From positions 1-12,835 of the forward strand of contig JASLZO010000008.1 in NCBI GenBank assembly GCA_030754805.1: 12,835 bases of DNA, given 5' to 3'. The notes beneath the pieces are model-generated. The model searched no databases. It saw nothing but the letters and a program-made list of their open reading frames with translations, and had not been told where the DNA came from. Numbering within the stretch: position 1 is the first letter of the stretch; each line of letters starts with the position of its first letter. Source of the stretch: Dehalococcoidia bacterium. GTDB taxonomy: Bacteria > Chloroflexota > Dehalococcoidia > UBA6926. A program made the translations under genes and the position numbers. Shown one piece after another: positions 7,070 to 12,835 of this stretch.

Positions 7070-10000
7070 TTACGGAGCCAGAGTCCCATCCTTCGCGACG
7101 TAGAGCAGGTAGCCTTGGCCAGCCTTGACGGCTGCCGCGTCTCCAGCGACGGTCGCGCTGCAAGCGTTACCGGAAAGGCTTGGGAAGCCCGCTGTGCACG
7201 TCCCAGTTGACCAGGCCGATTCGTACTGTTGCAGCGTCGGGTTCCACCAGCGGACCACACCCCACCCGCCAGAACCAAGCGAGGACAGGTAGGTTGAGGC
7301 GGCGATGGAAGTTTCAGCACCTGCAGGTGTGTACCCGATGCCATTCCAGCCCTTCGTCAGCGCGTACTGCGGCTGCACCCGTTGCGGGCTGAACCGCTGT
7401 ACCAACACCTTGACCGGAGCGAACGTGGTCGCTCGGACGAAGTAAGCCCGCCCGTCGGTGATCTGGATCAGCGTGCCTTCCCAGACACCGTCCGTTAGTT
7501 GGGCGTATTCCCAGACCTTCGAGGCGTTATTGAAGCTCCAGACCTCGGTGACCGAGTTCGTCCCTTCGAATACGCCGGAGATGGTCGAGTCCTGCGGTGC
7601 ACCTGGGATGGAGATCAACGTCCATCCGGGGTTGACCGCGATTGAGGAGCTGGTCTGAGCGACGACCTCGAACTCCTGCGTCGCTGCGGATCCCTTGTTC
7701 CCTGCGGTATCCGTCCCTGTCACCGACAGCTTGTATGCGCCGAGGGCCAAGTCGGCCGCGCCGTATACGAAGTTGATGCTATCGGTGGACTGGAAGTCCG
7801 CGGCTGCGAGCGTGGTTGCCGTGCCGACGACCGTGCCGCCCAGCTTCGTCAGGGACGAGAGCGAGGCCGCCGAGATCGTCACTGTGTTGTGCGTATCGCC
7901 GACGTACTCGGCGGATTCAGCGGCAACGACTGAGACGAAGAGGACATCTGACGTCTCCAGCTGCACCCCTGCCGTCGTGCTATTCGAATCGACGAGGGAG
8001 AAGGACATCACTGGTCCCGTTACGTCTCCCTGGAACTTCGCCGTCTTCATAGTTGCCGAGTTACCGGCAGAGTCAGTCGCATCGGCAGAAGCCTCGAACT
8101 CTCCTTCGCCGGAGATCGTGTAACTCGCGGTCCAGGAGTTAGTCGCCACCTTGGAGGTTGCGACGCCAACGGCCGATACCTTGATCGACGGAACGTCTCC
8201 CTGGAGCGCTTCGTTCGAAGTAACAGTGATTGTCACAACGGTGGCGCTCTTCCCGAGGGTCGGGGAGACCGAGAGGGTCAGGGTCGGCTTGATTTGGTCG
8301 CTTGGTGTCGCGGACGCACCGGTCGCGGTACCTGTTGGCGCTGCGTTGCCGGCAAGGTCCGTAACGGCACCAACGATGCTCACCTTAGGCTTGGCCGCCG
8401 GGTCGAGAGTCGCGGCCGTCTTTACGTAGACGTTGGTACGCAGGTCGGTGCTCGCGCCGCCGACCAACTGCGTCACCTTCTTCTGGACCGAAACATCGGC
8501 GGCCAGGGTCCCGGCGACATCGAAGTCAGCTGCATCCGCGCTCATGACCTTCTCGCTCATCGTTACGCGGATCCAGTCACTGCTGGCGAACTCAACGTAG
8601 TCCGTCGTCGACCCAGTGGCCAACTTGAGCCCGATACCAGTCGCTGCAGCGGTAACCGTCGGCTTCGTCGTGTCCACCGTGAATGCCAGCGAACCCGTCG
8701 TACCGGTGTTCCCGACCTTGTCGACGGTAGAAACGCTCCACGTATGCGCACCGGCAGCCAACGCTGCGTTGTTCAACGCGAGAATCTGGTAGACGCCACC
8801 ACCGACCGCGGTGACAGCTTCGTTCAGTACGACAGCGTCAACCGTTACCACAACCGTGGACGCGCTCGTCAGGTCAAGACCTGAACCAGCTTCGTTGATC
8901 GTGGCCTCGAACCGTGGGGTCGTCGAGTTGATGTACGAACTCCCGGCCGGTGAAGAGCCGGAGATCGCCGGTTTGGATAGGTCAACCGTGATCGTCTTCG
9001 TAACCACCGCGCCGTTCGCGTCAGCGTACGACAGGGTGACGGTGTCGTTGTTTGAGACCGCAATGACGATCGAGTCCAGTTCCGCCCAAGTCGCGGTGCC
9101 AGTGTTCAGGCCCAGCGCTGACGCGGTGTTGGTGATCCACGTCGCACCGGCAGCATTCTTCCTCTCGTCCACCGTGGTCGACGCGACGTCAGTAACGTTC
9201 GGGTCGTTCTCACCCATGGCCAATATGACCGCGGCAAGATTGTCAGTGCTTACGAACTGGTGAGCCTGAGCGGCCGCGGAAACTTGCCTGGCTGTAATGC
9301 TGAGTCTCAACGTGCCATCGATCAGGGCGACGCCCGTCGCGCTGACCGGTGTCGCAGACTTGGCCGCCTTCCAAGCCGACCAGTTCGCCACGACGCGCTG
9401 GAACACACCTGACGTCTTGCTGATCGCTTCCGTCGCCGAGGTTGTCTCCAGCAGCGTCAGGCTGGCGCCTGAAGAGTCGGAGGTGCTCGTCACCGTGACG
9501 GTCTGGCTGTACGCGGACGCCGTTGTACCGGCTCCGCTGTCCGTGTCGTTCATCTGGCCGTAGGTGAATTTAGCGGCAACGGTCAACGTCTCGATCAAGG
9601 AGAGGGTGTAGCCGTCAGCGCCTGTCGTCGTGTCGCTGGTCTGGAATGAAACCGTGCCCGCCTTGAAGAACGTGGTCGTCCTCGCGGTACTGGTTACACC
9701 TGTTGCCACCGTAATCGTCTCGGCCTCTGTAACATCGGCCGTTTCAACCAGCGTGACCGGGTTTACGGAGGTGCCCTTGATGGTGACCGTAACCGTGGTA
9801 CCCGTCGCGTCGGTGCCGGTTTGGTCCTCAACGCTGATCTTGACCCGGCTCGTGTTCGAGAGGTCAGCAGTGAGGTCCGTGTCCGAGGTGACGTTCGCCG
9901 TCACATCTGCCGATGTGAACCGCGTCGCGACCGCTTCGGACCTGGTCGTGTGGACCGTTATCGAACTACCGTCCGGCGCGATCGACGGGATGTAAGACGA

Positions 10001-10330
10001 GCTCGTCTGGAGGTCGTAGACGCTCGATGCAGCCACCACGGGCTGAACCGTCGCATCGACCGCAAACGTATCACTCGCGCCGGCTGTACCGAGTAGGTAG
10101 TGGGCGCCCGTCAAGGATGCCGCCGTATTGAGGTCACCGTCAGTGACCTTGAACTTGATGATGTTCGTCGCTGTTGAGCCGTCGACGTTCGCGGTTCCCG
10201 TTGCCTGCGGGAAAGCCGAGGTGGGATCCACGTAGTCGAGGGTTCCCTGGGCCGCGCTAACGATACCCATTGGCAGCAACGATAGCAGGACCGCCGAGAT
10301 GACTAGAATCGCCGAAACTTTACGCTTCAC
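7070..10330 (-). CDS. Large secreted Ig-like repeat surface protein (S-layer-like), unnamed
   Basis: A 1086-residue exported protein starting at GTG 10330, with AAGGGGG about six bases upstream. Residues 1-26 form a signal peptide: basic MKRK, a hydrophobic core, and a cleavage site after VSA. The mature protein is very rich in Thr, Ser, Ala and Val and poor in Lys. After an N-terminal region of about 450 residues come four tandem Ig/cadherin-like beta domains. Each opens near a D-x-x-KP or D-x-x-GP motif (VDLSKP, VDTTKP, SDQIKP, GDVTGP) and closes near DxxGN (DKVGN, DLAGN, DSAGN, DTAGN). The last 190 residues hold two copies of a Trp-rich module (GWTLISIPG ... GRAYFVRA and GWNGIGYTP ... GQGYLLYV). 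The only two cysteines lie in the second copy, 14 residues apart, and probably form a disulfide. No LPxTG motif, C-terminal membrane anchor or SLH domain is seen. S-layer or adhesin is an inference from size and composition. Confidence 0.85.
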   Translation of the reverse strand: MKRKVSAILVISAVLLSLLPMGIVSAAQGTLDYVDPTSAFPQATGTANVDGSTATNIIKFKVTDGDLNTAASLTGAHYLLGTAGASDTFAVDATVQPVVAASSVYDLQTSSSYIPSIAPDGSSITVHTTRSEAVATRFTSADVTANVTSDTDLTADLSNTSRVKISVEDQTGTDATGTTVTVTIKGTSVNPVTLVETADVTEAETITVATGVTSTARTTTFFKAGTVSFQTSDTTTGADGYTLSLIETLTVAAKFTYGQMNDTDSGAGTTASAYSQTVTVTSTSDSSGASLTLLETTSATEAISKTSGVFQRVVANWSAWKAAKSATPVSATGVALIDGTLRLSITARQVSAAAQAHQFVSTDNLAAVILAMGENDPNVTDVASTTVDERKNAAGATWITNTASALGLNTGTATWAELDSIVIAVSNNDTVTLSYADANGAVVTKTITVDLSKPAISGSSPAGSSYINSTTPRFEATINEAGSGLDLTSASTVVVTVDAVVLNEAVTAVGGGVYQILALNNAALAAGAHTWSVSTVDKVGNTGTTGSLAFTVDTTKPTVTAAATGIGLKLATGSTTDYVEFASSDWIRVTMSEKVMSADAADFDVAGTLAADVSVQKKVTQLVGGASTDLRTNVYVKTAATLDPAAKPKVSIVGAVTDLAGNAAPTGTATGASATPSDQIKPTLTLSVSPTLGKSATVVTITVTSNEALQGDVPSIKVSAVGVATSKVATNSWTASYTISGEGEFEASADATDSAGNSATMKTAKFQGDVTGPVMSFSLVDSNSTTAGVQLETSDVLFVSVVAAESAEYVGDTHNTVTISAASLSSLTKLGGTVVGTATTLAAADFQSTDSINFVYGAADLALGAYKLSVTGTDTAGNKGSAATQEFEVVAQTSSSIAVNPGWTLISIPGAPQDSTISGVFEGTNSVTEVWSFNNASKVWEYAQLTDGVWEGTLIQITDGRAYFVRATTFAPVKVLVQRFSPQRVQPQYALTKGWNGIGYTPAGAETSIAASTYLSSLGSGGWGVVRWWNPTLQQYESAWSTGTCTAGFPSLSGNACSATVAGDAAAVKAGQGYLLYVAKDGTLAP

Positions 10331-10478
10331 GTGTTTCCCCCTTCAGGAAATCGTTTCTGGCCCCTGCCCCTGATGGGGCATTCGGGGCCGCAGAGTCGGG
10401 GAGTTTCAAAGGGCTGTAACTGCTCTGTGACAAAGCCTTCGTCGGGCTCCGGCAAGACCAGGGTTCGCGTTTCCGCAT
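10320..10478 (-). CDS. Possible 52-codon leader ORF overlapping the surface-protein start
   Basis: ATG 10478 is preceded by GGGAGGAAGG with suitable spacing, a better ribosome binding site than that of the surface gene itself. The frame runs 52 codons and ends at TAA 10322-10320, eight bases past the GTG start of the surface protein, in a different frame. The peptide (MRKREPWSCR...) is basic, Ser/Pro-rich and unrecognised. Another frame over the same stretch is also open for 60 codons (10327-10509), so coding is not certain. If translated, ribosomes terminating here could re-initiate on the surface gene. Confidence 0.3.
   Translation of the reverse strand: MRKREPWSCRSPTKALSQSSYSPLKLPDSAAPNAPSGAGARNDFLKGETREA
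10359..10389 (-). other. Stable stem-loop just upstream of the surface-protein ribosome binding site
   Basis: GGCCCC and TGCCCC (10359-10370) pair with GGGGCA (10375-10380) and GGGGCC (10384-10389), giving 12 base pairs around a TGAT loop and a three-base bulge at 10381-10383. It sits about 20 bases upstream of the GGGGG ribosome binding site of the surface gene. No T-run follows on the - strand, so it is not an attenuator terminator. A role in mRNA stability or translation control is inferred. Confidence 0.55.
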
Positions 10479-10699
10479 TACGCCTTCCTCCCACTATCCA
10501 AGAAGCCATGAGTGGTGTGAGTCCCGAGACGTTCTTGGCCGGTCACGAAACCCATCCACTTTCTCCCGCGCTTACATAGTGATACCTATCGCGAAAAGCG
10601 TCAATCGACGATTTGCCGGCAATCACCCCCCCAATCGGGGATCTCTCGTGGCAATCCGCCGCCCGACCCTTGTCACGACGCCGCTCACACAGCGACTAC

Positions 10700-10718
10700 A
10701 CCCGTGCATGGCACGGGT
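10700..10718 (-). repeat. Perfect inverted repeat near the 5' end of the predicted surface-gene transcript
   Basis: ACCCGTGC (10700-10707) and GCACGGGT (10711-10718) are exact inverted copies around a three-base ATG loop. The repeat falls at about +10 to +28 relative to the predicted transcription start. It could be an operator or a 5'-terminal mRNA hairpin. No T-run follows on either strand, so it is not a terminator. Confidence 0.6.
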
Positions 10719-10733
10719 ATCGCCACGGCGCCG

Positions 10734-10762
10734 ACTATAGGTGGCCTATTTGGCAGTGTCAA
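10734..10762 (-). promoter_or_regulatory. Near-consensus sigma70-type promoter for the surface-protein gene
   Basis: On the - strand, TTGACA (10762-10757) and TATAGT (10739-10734) are separated by exactly 17 bases: a perfect -35 hexamer and a five-of-six -10 hexamer at optimal spacing. The predicted start is near 10727, leaving about 400 bases of leader before the GTG at 10330. This is the strongest promoter in the window and fits an abundantly made envelope protein. Confidence 0.8.
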
Positions 10763-10779
10763 GGGAAAATGGCCTATTT
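10742..10779 (-). repeat. Pair of 10-bp direct repeats flanking the -35 element
   Basis: AAATAGGCCA (- strand) occurs exactly at 10779-10770 and 10751-10742, start to start 28 bases. One copy lies seven bases upstream of the TTGACA box and the other lies inside the spacer. Such a placement suggests a two-site binding element for a regulator of the surface gene, but no protein is identified. Confidence 0.5.
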
Positions 10780-10803
10780 TTCGAACCAACTCTAAAAACG
10801 GTA

Positions 10804-10840
10804 CAAAAACCCCGTCATGATTCCAGCTCACGCTAGGGGG
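10804..10840 (-). terminator. Probable intrinsic terminator after rho
   Basis: On the - strand a CCCC arm (10839-10836) and an inner CGTGA arm pair with TCATG and a GGGG arm (10813-10810), with a small internal loop and a seven-base apical loop. TTTTTG follows directly at 10809-10804. The inner arm uses a G-U pair that exists only in the - strand RNA, supporting that direction. It starts 16 bases after the rho stop codon. Confidence 0.6.
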
Positions 10841-10855
10841 CGTGGAGCGCCGGTG

Positions 10856-12610
10856 CTAAATCTCCTTGGCGAGGGTCGCCAAGAATCTCGCGTTGTCCTT
10901 GGTCTTGGAGAGCCGGTCGAGGATCTTCTCGGTGGCCTCGGCGGAGTCCATCTGGCTACTGGAAAGCAACGCCAACATGCGTCGAAGGGTGATGATTCCT
11001 TTGAACGTGCTCTCGTCGTACAGGCGCTCGTCACGCCGGGTGCCGGACTTGAGGATCTCCATAGCCGGATAGGTGTGACGTTCGGCAAGCTTCCGGTCCA
11101 GATGGACTTCCATGTTGCCGGTTCCCTTGAACTCTTCGTAGACGACCTCGTCCATGCGCGAACCGGTATCGACGAGACAGGTCGCGATGATGGTGAGCGT
11201 TCCGCCCTCCTCGGTGTTCCTGGCCGCGCCGAAGAAGCGCTTGGGTGGATACAGGGCGACGGGGTCCATCCCGCCGGAGAGCGTCTTGCCACTGGAGGGA
11301 GCAGCCAGGTTGTAAGCGCGCGTGAGGCGTGTGATGGAATCCAGGAGGATGACGACGTCCTGACCGGCTTCAACGAGTCGCTTGGCGCGCTCCTGCGCGA
11401 TCTCCGCAACGCGTGTATGTTCTTCCACTGGCTCATCGAAGGTGGACGCGACGACCTCGACACCCGCGACGGTCCGCCTCCAGTCGGTCACTTCCTCGGG
11501 GCGCTCGCCGATCAGTGCAGCGATAACGTGAACCTCTGGGTACTTCATGGTCAGCGCATGGGCGATCTGGTGGAGAAGAATGGTCTTGCCGGCCTTCGGT
11601 GGGGACACGATGAGGCCACGTTGGCCCTTGCCCATTGGGGCGACGAGGTTCAGCAGCCGTGTCGAGAGGTTGCCCTGTGATGTCTCCAGGTCGAACAACT
11701 CGTCCGGGAAGAGCGCGGTGAGTTGGTCGAACGGAGGCCGGTGGCGCGCGACCTCCGGTTCCTGCGTATTGACGGCATCGACACGGAGGAGTCCGTAGAA
11801 CTTCTCACCGCTCTTGGGGGAACGGATCTGGCCTGTGACGAAGTCTCCGGTGCGGAGCCCGAACTTGCGGATCTGTGACTGCGAGACGTAGACGTCGTTG
11901 ATGTTGTGGTGAAGGTTGGCGTGCCGGAGGAACCCGTACCCATCGTTGATAATCTCCAGGATCCCGCTGGCGTTCACGTCGCCGCGGCGCTCACCGAGAG
12001 TCTGAACGATGCGATGGACGAGTTCATCCGGGCGCAGGAACGAGGCGTTCGGGATGTCCAGCCTCGTCGCGTGGTCGGTCAGTTCTCCCCGGCTCTTCTT
12101 TTCGAGATCGGGGATGCTGGACACTTGGTCTTCCGGGTCGAGCGGTTTCGGCCCCCCGGGTCTCTGAGTACTCTCTTCGACGGTGCCCACCGGAGGGAAT
12201 TCGCCGCCGTCCGCTGGCCCGAGAGGCTCAGGTTGCAGCACGGCCGGCGCGTAGCCCGAGGGTCCGCCCTGCTGTCTGTTCCCGGGCCGTTGGTTCCTCC
12301 TGCCACCCGCAGACCTTCGACGGGGTGACCGTGGCTGCCGGTCTTGCTCGCTCGCCGGGTTTCCGGGCTGGCCGTTCCCGAAGGATTCGTTTTCCCTGGA
12401 CGAGCCAGTCTCGGACGGGCCGTCGTCGAGCATCGGTGGCTGTGACGATCTCTGGATATCCGGGGGCGTTACCGGCTCCCAGCCGTCGGTTGACCCGTTG
12501 GCATTAGCGTTCACGGATTCGTTAGGAGCAGTCCCATCGACGTCCGCGCTCGCTCCGTTCGTCTCGGGCGGTCGTTCGGTGCTTGTGTCTTTTTCTTGCT
12601 GGTCGTTCAA
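10856..12610 (-). CDS. rho: Transcription termination factor Rho with long disordered N-terminal extension
   Basis: Rho is a hexameric RNA-dependent ATPase that terminates transcription. I start it at TTG 12610, six bases after a strong GGAGGAG site and 34 bases beyond the pyrG stop; earlier in-frame starts (ATG 12715, TTG 12769) lie inside pyrG and lack such a site. The product is 584 residues, against 419 in E. coli. Residues 1-165 are a low-complexity extension rich in Asn, Gln, Gly, Pro and acidic residues, with an Arg-rich patch at about 91-116. The conserved part starts with the SAP-like Rho N domain (from about 166), then the RNA-binding cold-shock-like fold with GYGFLR (about 214-285). 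Walker A is SPPKAGKT (336-343). The Walker B Asp is residue 424 in VVILLDSITRLTRAYN. The C-terminal segment has LSGGMDP, GTGNMEVHLDR and SGTRRDERL. Confidence 0.96.
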   Translation of the reverse strand: MNDQQEKDTSTERPPETNGASADVDGTAPNESVNANANGSTDGWEPVTPPDIQRSSQPPMLDDGPSETGSSRENESFGNGQPGNPASEQDRQPRSPRRRSAGGRRNQRPGNRQQGGPSGYAPAVLQPEPLGPADGGEFPPVGTVEESTQRPGGPKPLDPEDQVSSIPDLEKKSRGELTDHATRLDIPNASFLRPDELVHRIVQTLGERRGDVNASGILEIINDGYGFLRHANLHHNINDVYVSQSQIRKFGLRTGDFVTGQIRSPKSGEKFYGLLRVDAVNTQEPEVARHRPPFDQLTALFPDELFDLETSQGNLSTRLLNLVAPMGKGQRGLIVSPPKAGKTILLHQIAHALTMKYPEVHVIAALIGERPEEVTDWRRTVAGVEVVASTFDEPVEEHTRVAEIAQERAKRLVEAGQDVVILLDSITRLTRAYNLAAPSSGKTLSGGMDPVALYPPKRFFGAARNTEEGGTLTIIATCLVDTGSRMDEVVYEEFKGTGNMEVHLDRKLAERHTYPAMEILKSGTRRDERLYDESTFKGIITLRRMLALLSSSQMDSAEATEKILDRLSKTKDNARFLATLAKEI

Positions 12611-12616
12611 CTCATT

Positions 12617-12623
12617 CTCCTCC
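12617..12623 (-). promoter_or_regulatory. Ribosome binding site that fixes the rho start
   Basis: On the - strand GGAGGAG lies six bases before TTG 12610. It is the best ribosome binding site near any candidate start of rho and lies after the pyrG stop, so it decides in favour of the short form of the protein. Confidence 0.8.
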
Positions 12624-12644
12624 GGCGTCCGCTGACGTGTGCGT

Positions 12645-12835
12645 CTAACTGGCGGACCTGATTCCACGGGTTTGTGGGTCTGGTTGGTCGGTTGGGGCGG
12701 GGATCGGTTCGCCATCCGGTAGGAGCGGAGGTTGTTCACCCTCGCGGTGGATGGCGGTTGCGGCGGCAACGAACTCCCGGAAGAGCGGATGAGGCCGCGT
12801 GGGCCTCGACTGGAACTCCGGGTGGAACTGACTGC
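12645..12835 (-). CDS. pyrG: CTP synthase, C-terminal end (5' part outside window)
   Basis: CTP synthase aminates UTP to CTP, using ammonia from glutamine. Sixty-two codons are visible, ending at TAG 12647-12645. They begin SQFHPEFQSRPTRPHPLFRE, the closing motif of the class I glutamine amidotransferase domain in PyrG. The His and Glu of FHPEF are the catalytic partners of the active-site Cys, which lies outside the window. After the conserved helix (FVAAATAI) comes a Pro/Asp-rich tail of about 30 residues that is longer than in many homologues. rho follows downstream on the same strand after 34 bases, so the two are probably co-transcribed. The frame overlaps an open extension of the rho frame, which is easily mistaken for part of rho. 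Confidence 0.92.
   Translation of the reverse strand, partial: SQFHPEFQSRPTRPHPLFREFVAAATAIHREGEQPPLLPDGEPIPAPTDQPDPQTRGIRSAS

Larger units (their letters stand above)
10331..10855 (-). other. 525-base intergenic region: rho terminator, surface-gene promoter and long structured leader
   Basis: Reading the - strand from rho to the surface gene, it holds in order: a hairpin with a T-run after rho; the strong promoter with a pair of 10-bp direct repeats; a predicted transcription start near 10727; and a leader of about 400 bases. The leader contains a perfect inverted repeat, a small CCCC/GGGG hairpin (10629-10640), a possible weaker second promoter, a short ORF and a large stem-loop. The second promoter would be TTGACG at 10604-10599 with TATGTA at 10578-10573, a 20-base spacer, so it is doubtful. 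No tRNA or other RNA gene family is recognised here. Confidence 0.6.

Noticed and set aside
10626..10640. Run of seven C followed by AATC and GGGG as a terminator in the surface-gene leader
   Set aside because: The stem is only about four base pairs and there is no T-run on the - strand, so premature termination here is not supported.
10778..10798. GGTTCGAAA sequence that resembles a tRNA T-loop
   Set aside because: No acceptor, D or anticodon arms can be drawn around it; it overlaps the promoter repeat region.
10817..11680. 287-codon + strand open frame antisense to rho
   Set aside because: It covers the most conserved part of Rho in reverse; it has no ribosome binding site or known domain, so it is a shadow of rho codon bias.

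Overview
This looks like a chromosomal housekeeping segment from a moderately GC-rich bacterium. The heat-shock operon has the hrcA-grpE-dnaK order with the HrcA repressor. The Rho factor carries a long disordered N-terminal extension, and there is a very large exported Ig-repeat surface protein. Together these fit a Chloroflexota-like lineage (for example Dehalococcoidia/SAR202), but that placement is an inference from gene style and order, not a sequence search. Nothing suggests a phage, plasmid or insertion sequence.

Left half, + strand. The end of hrcA (1-538), grpE (588-1244) and dnaK (1252-3180) form a compact operon. It is followed closely by a cupin / cysteine-dioxygenase-like gene (3199-3783). 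After a 227-base gap with a GC-rich stem-loop come meaB (4011-5036, a G3E GTPase chaperone of B12-dependent mutases), dnaJ (5124-6278), a MoaD/ThiS-type sulfur carrier (6379-6657) and an unannotated 40-residue single-span membrane peptide (6667-6789). Thus the DnaK chaperone team (repressor, nucleotide exchange factor, Hsp70, J-protein) is all present, but dnaJ is separated from dnaK by two metabolic genes.

Right half, - strand. The tail of pyrG (12645-12835) is followed after 34 bases by rho (10856-12610, TTG start with a strong ribosome binding site). A hairpin plus T-run lies just beyond rho. Next comes a roughly 525-base intergenic region with a near-consensus sigma70-type promoter (TTGACA, 17 bases, TATAGT) that would drive the 1086-residue secreted surface protein (7070-10330). 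The predicted mRNA leader is about 400 bases and contains several stem-loops and a short ORF with a good ribosome binding site that overlaps the GTG start. A strong 14-bp terminator hairpin (about 7001-7032) separates this transcript from the convergent + strand genes.

I did not find a clear new multi-gene system. The most unusual parts are the architecture of the surface-protein leader and promoter, the Rho extension, the cupin that lacks an expected metal ligand, and the two very small ORFs that annotation pipelines would miss.
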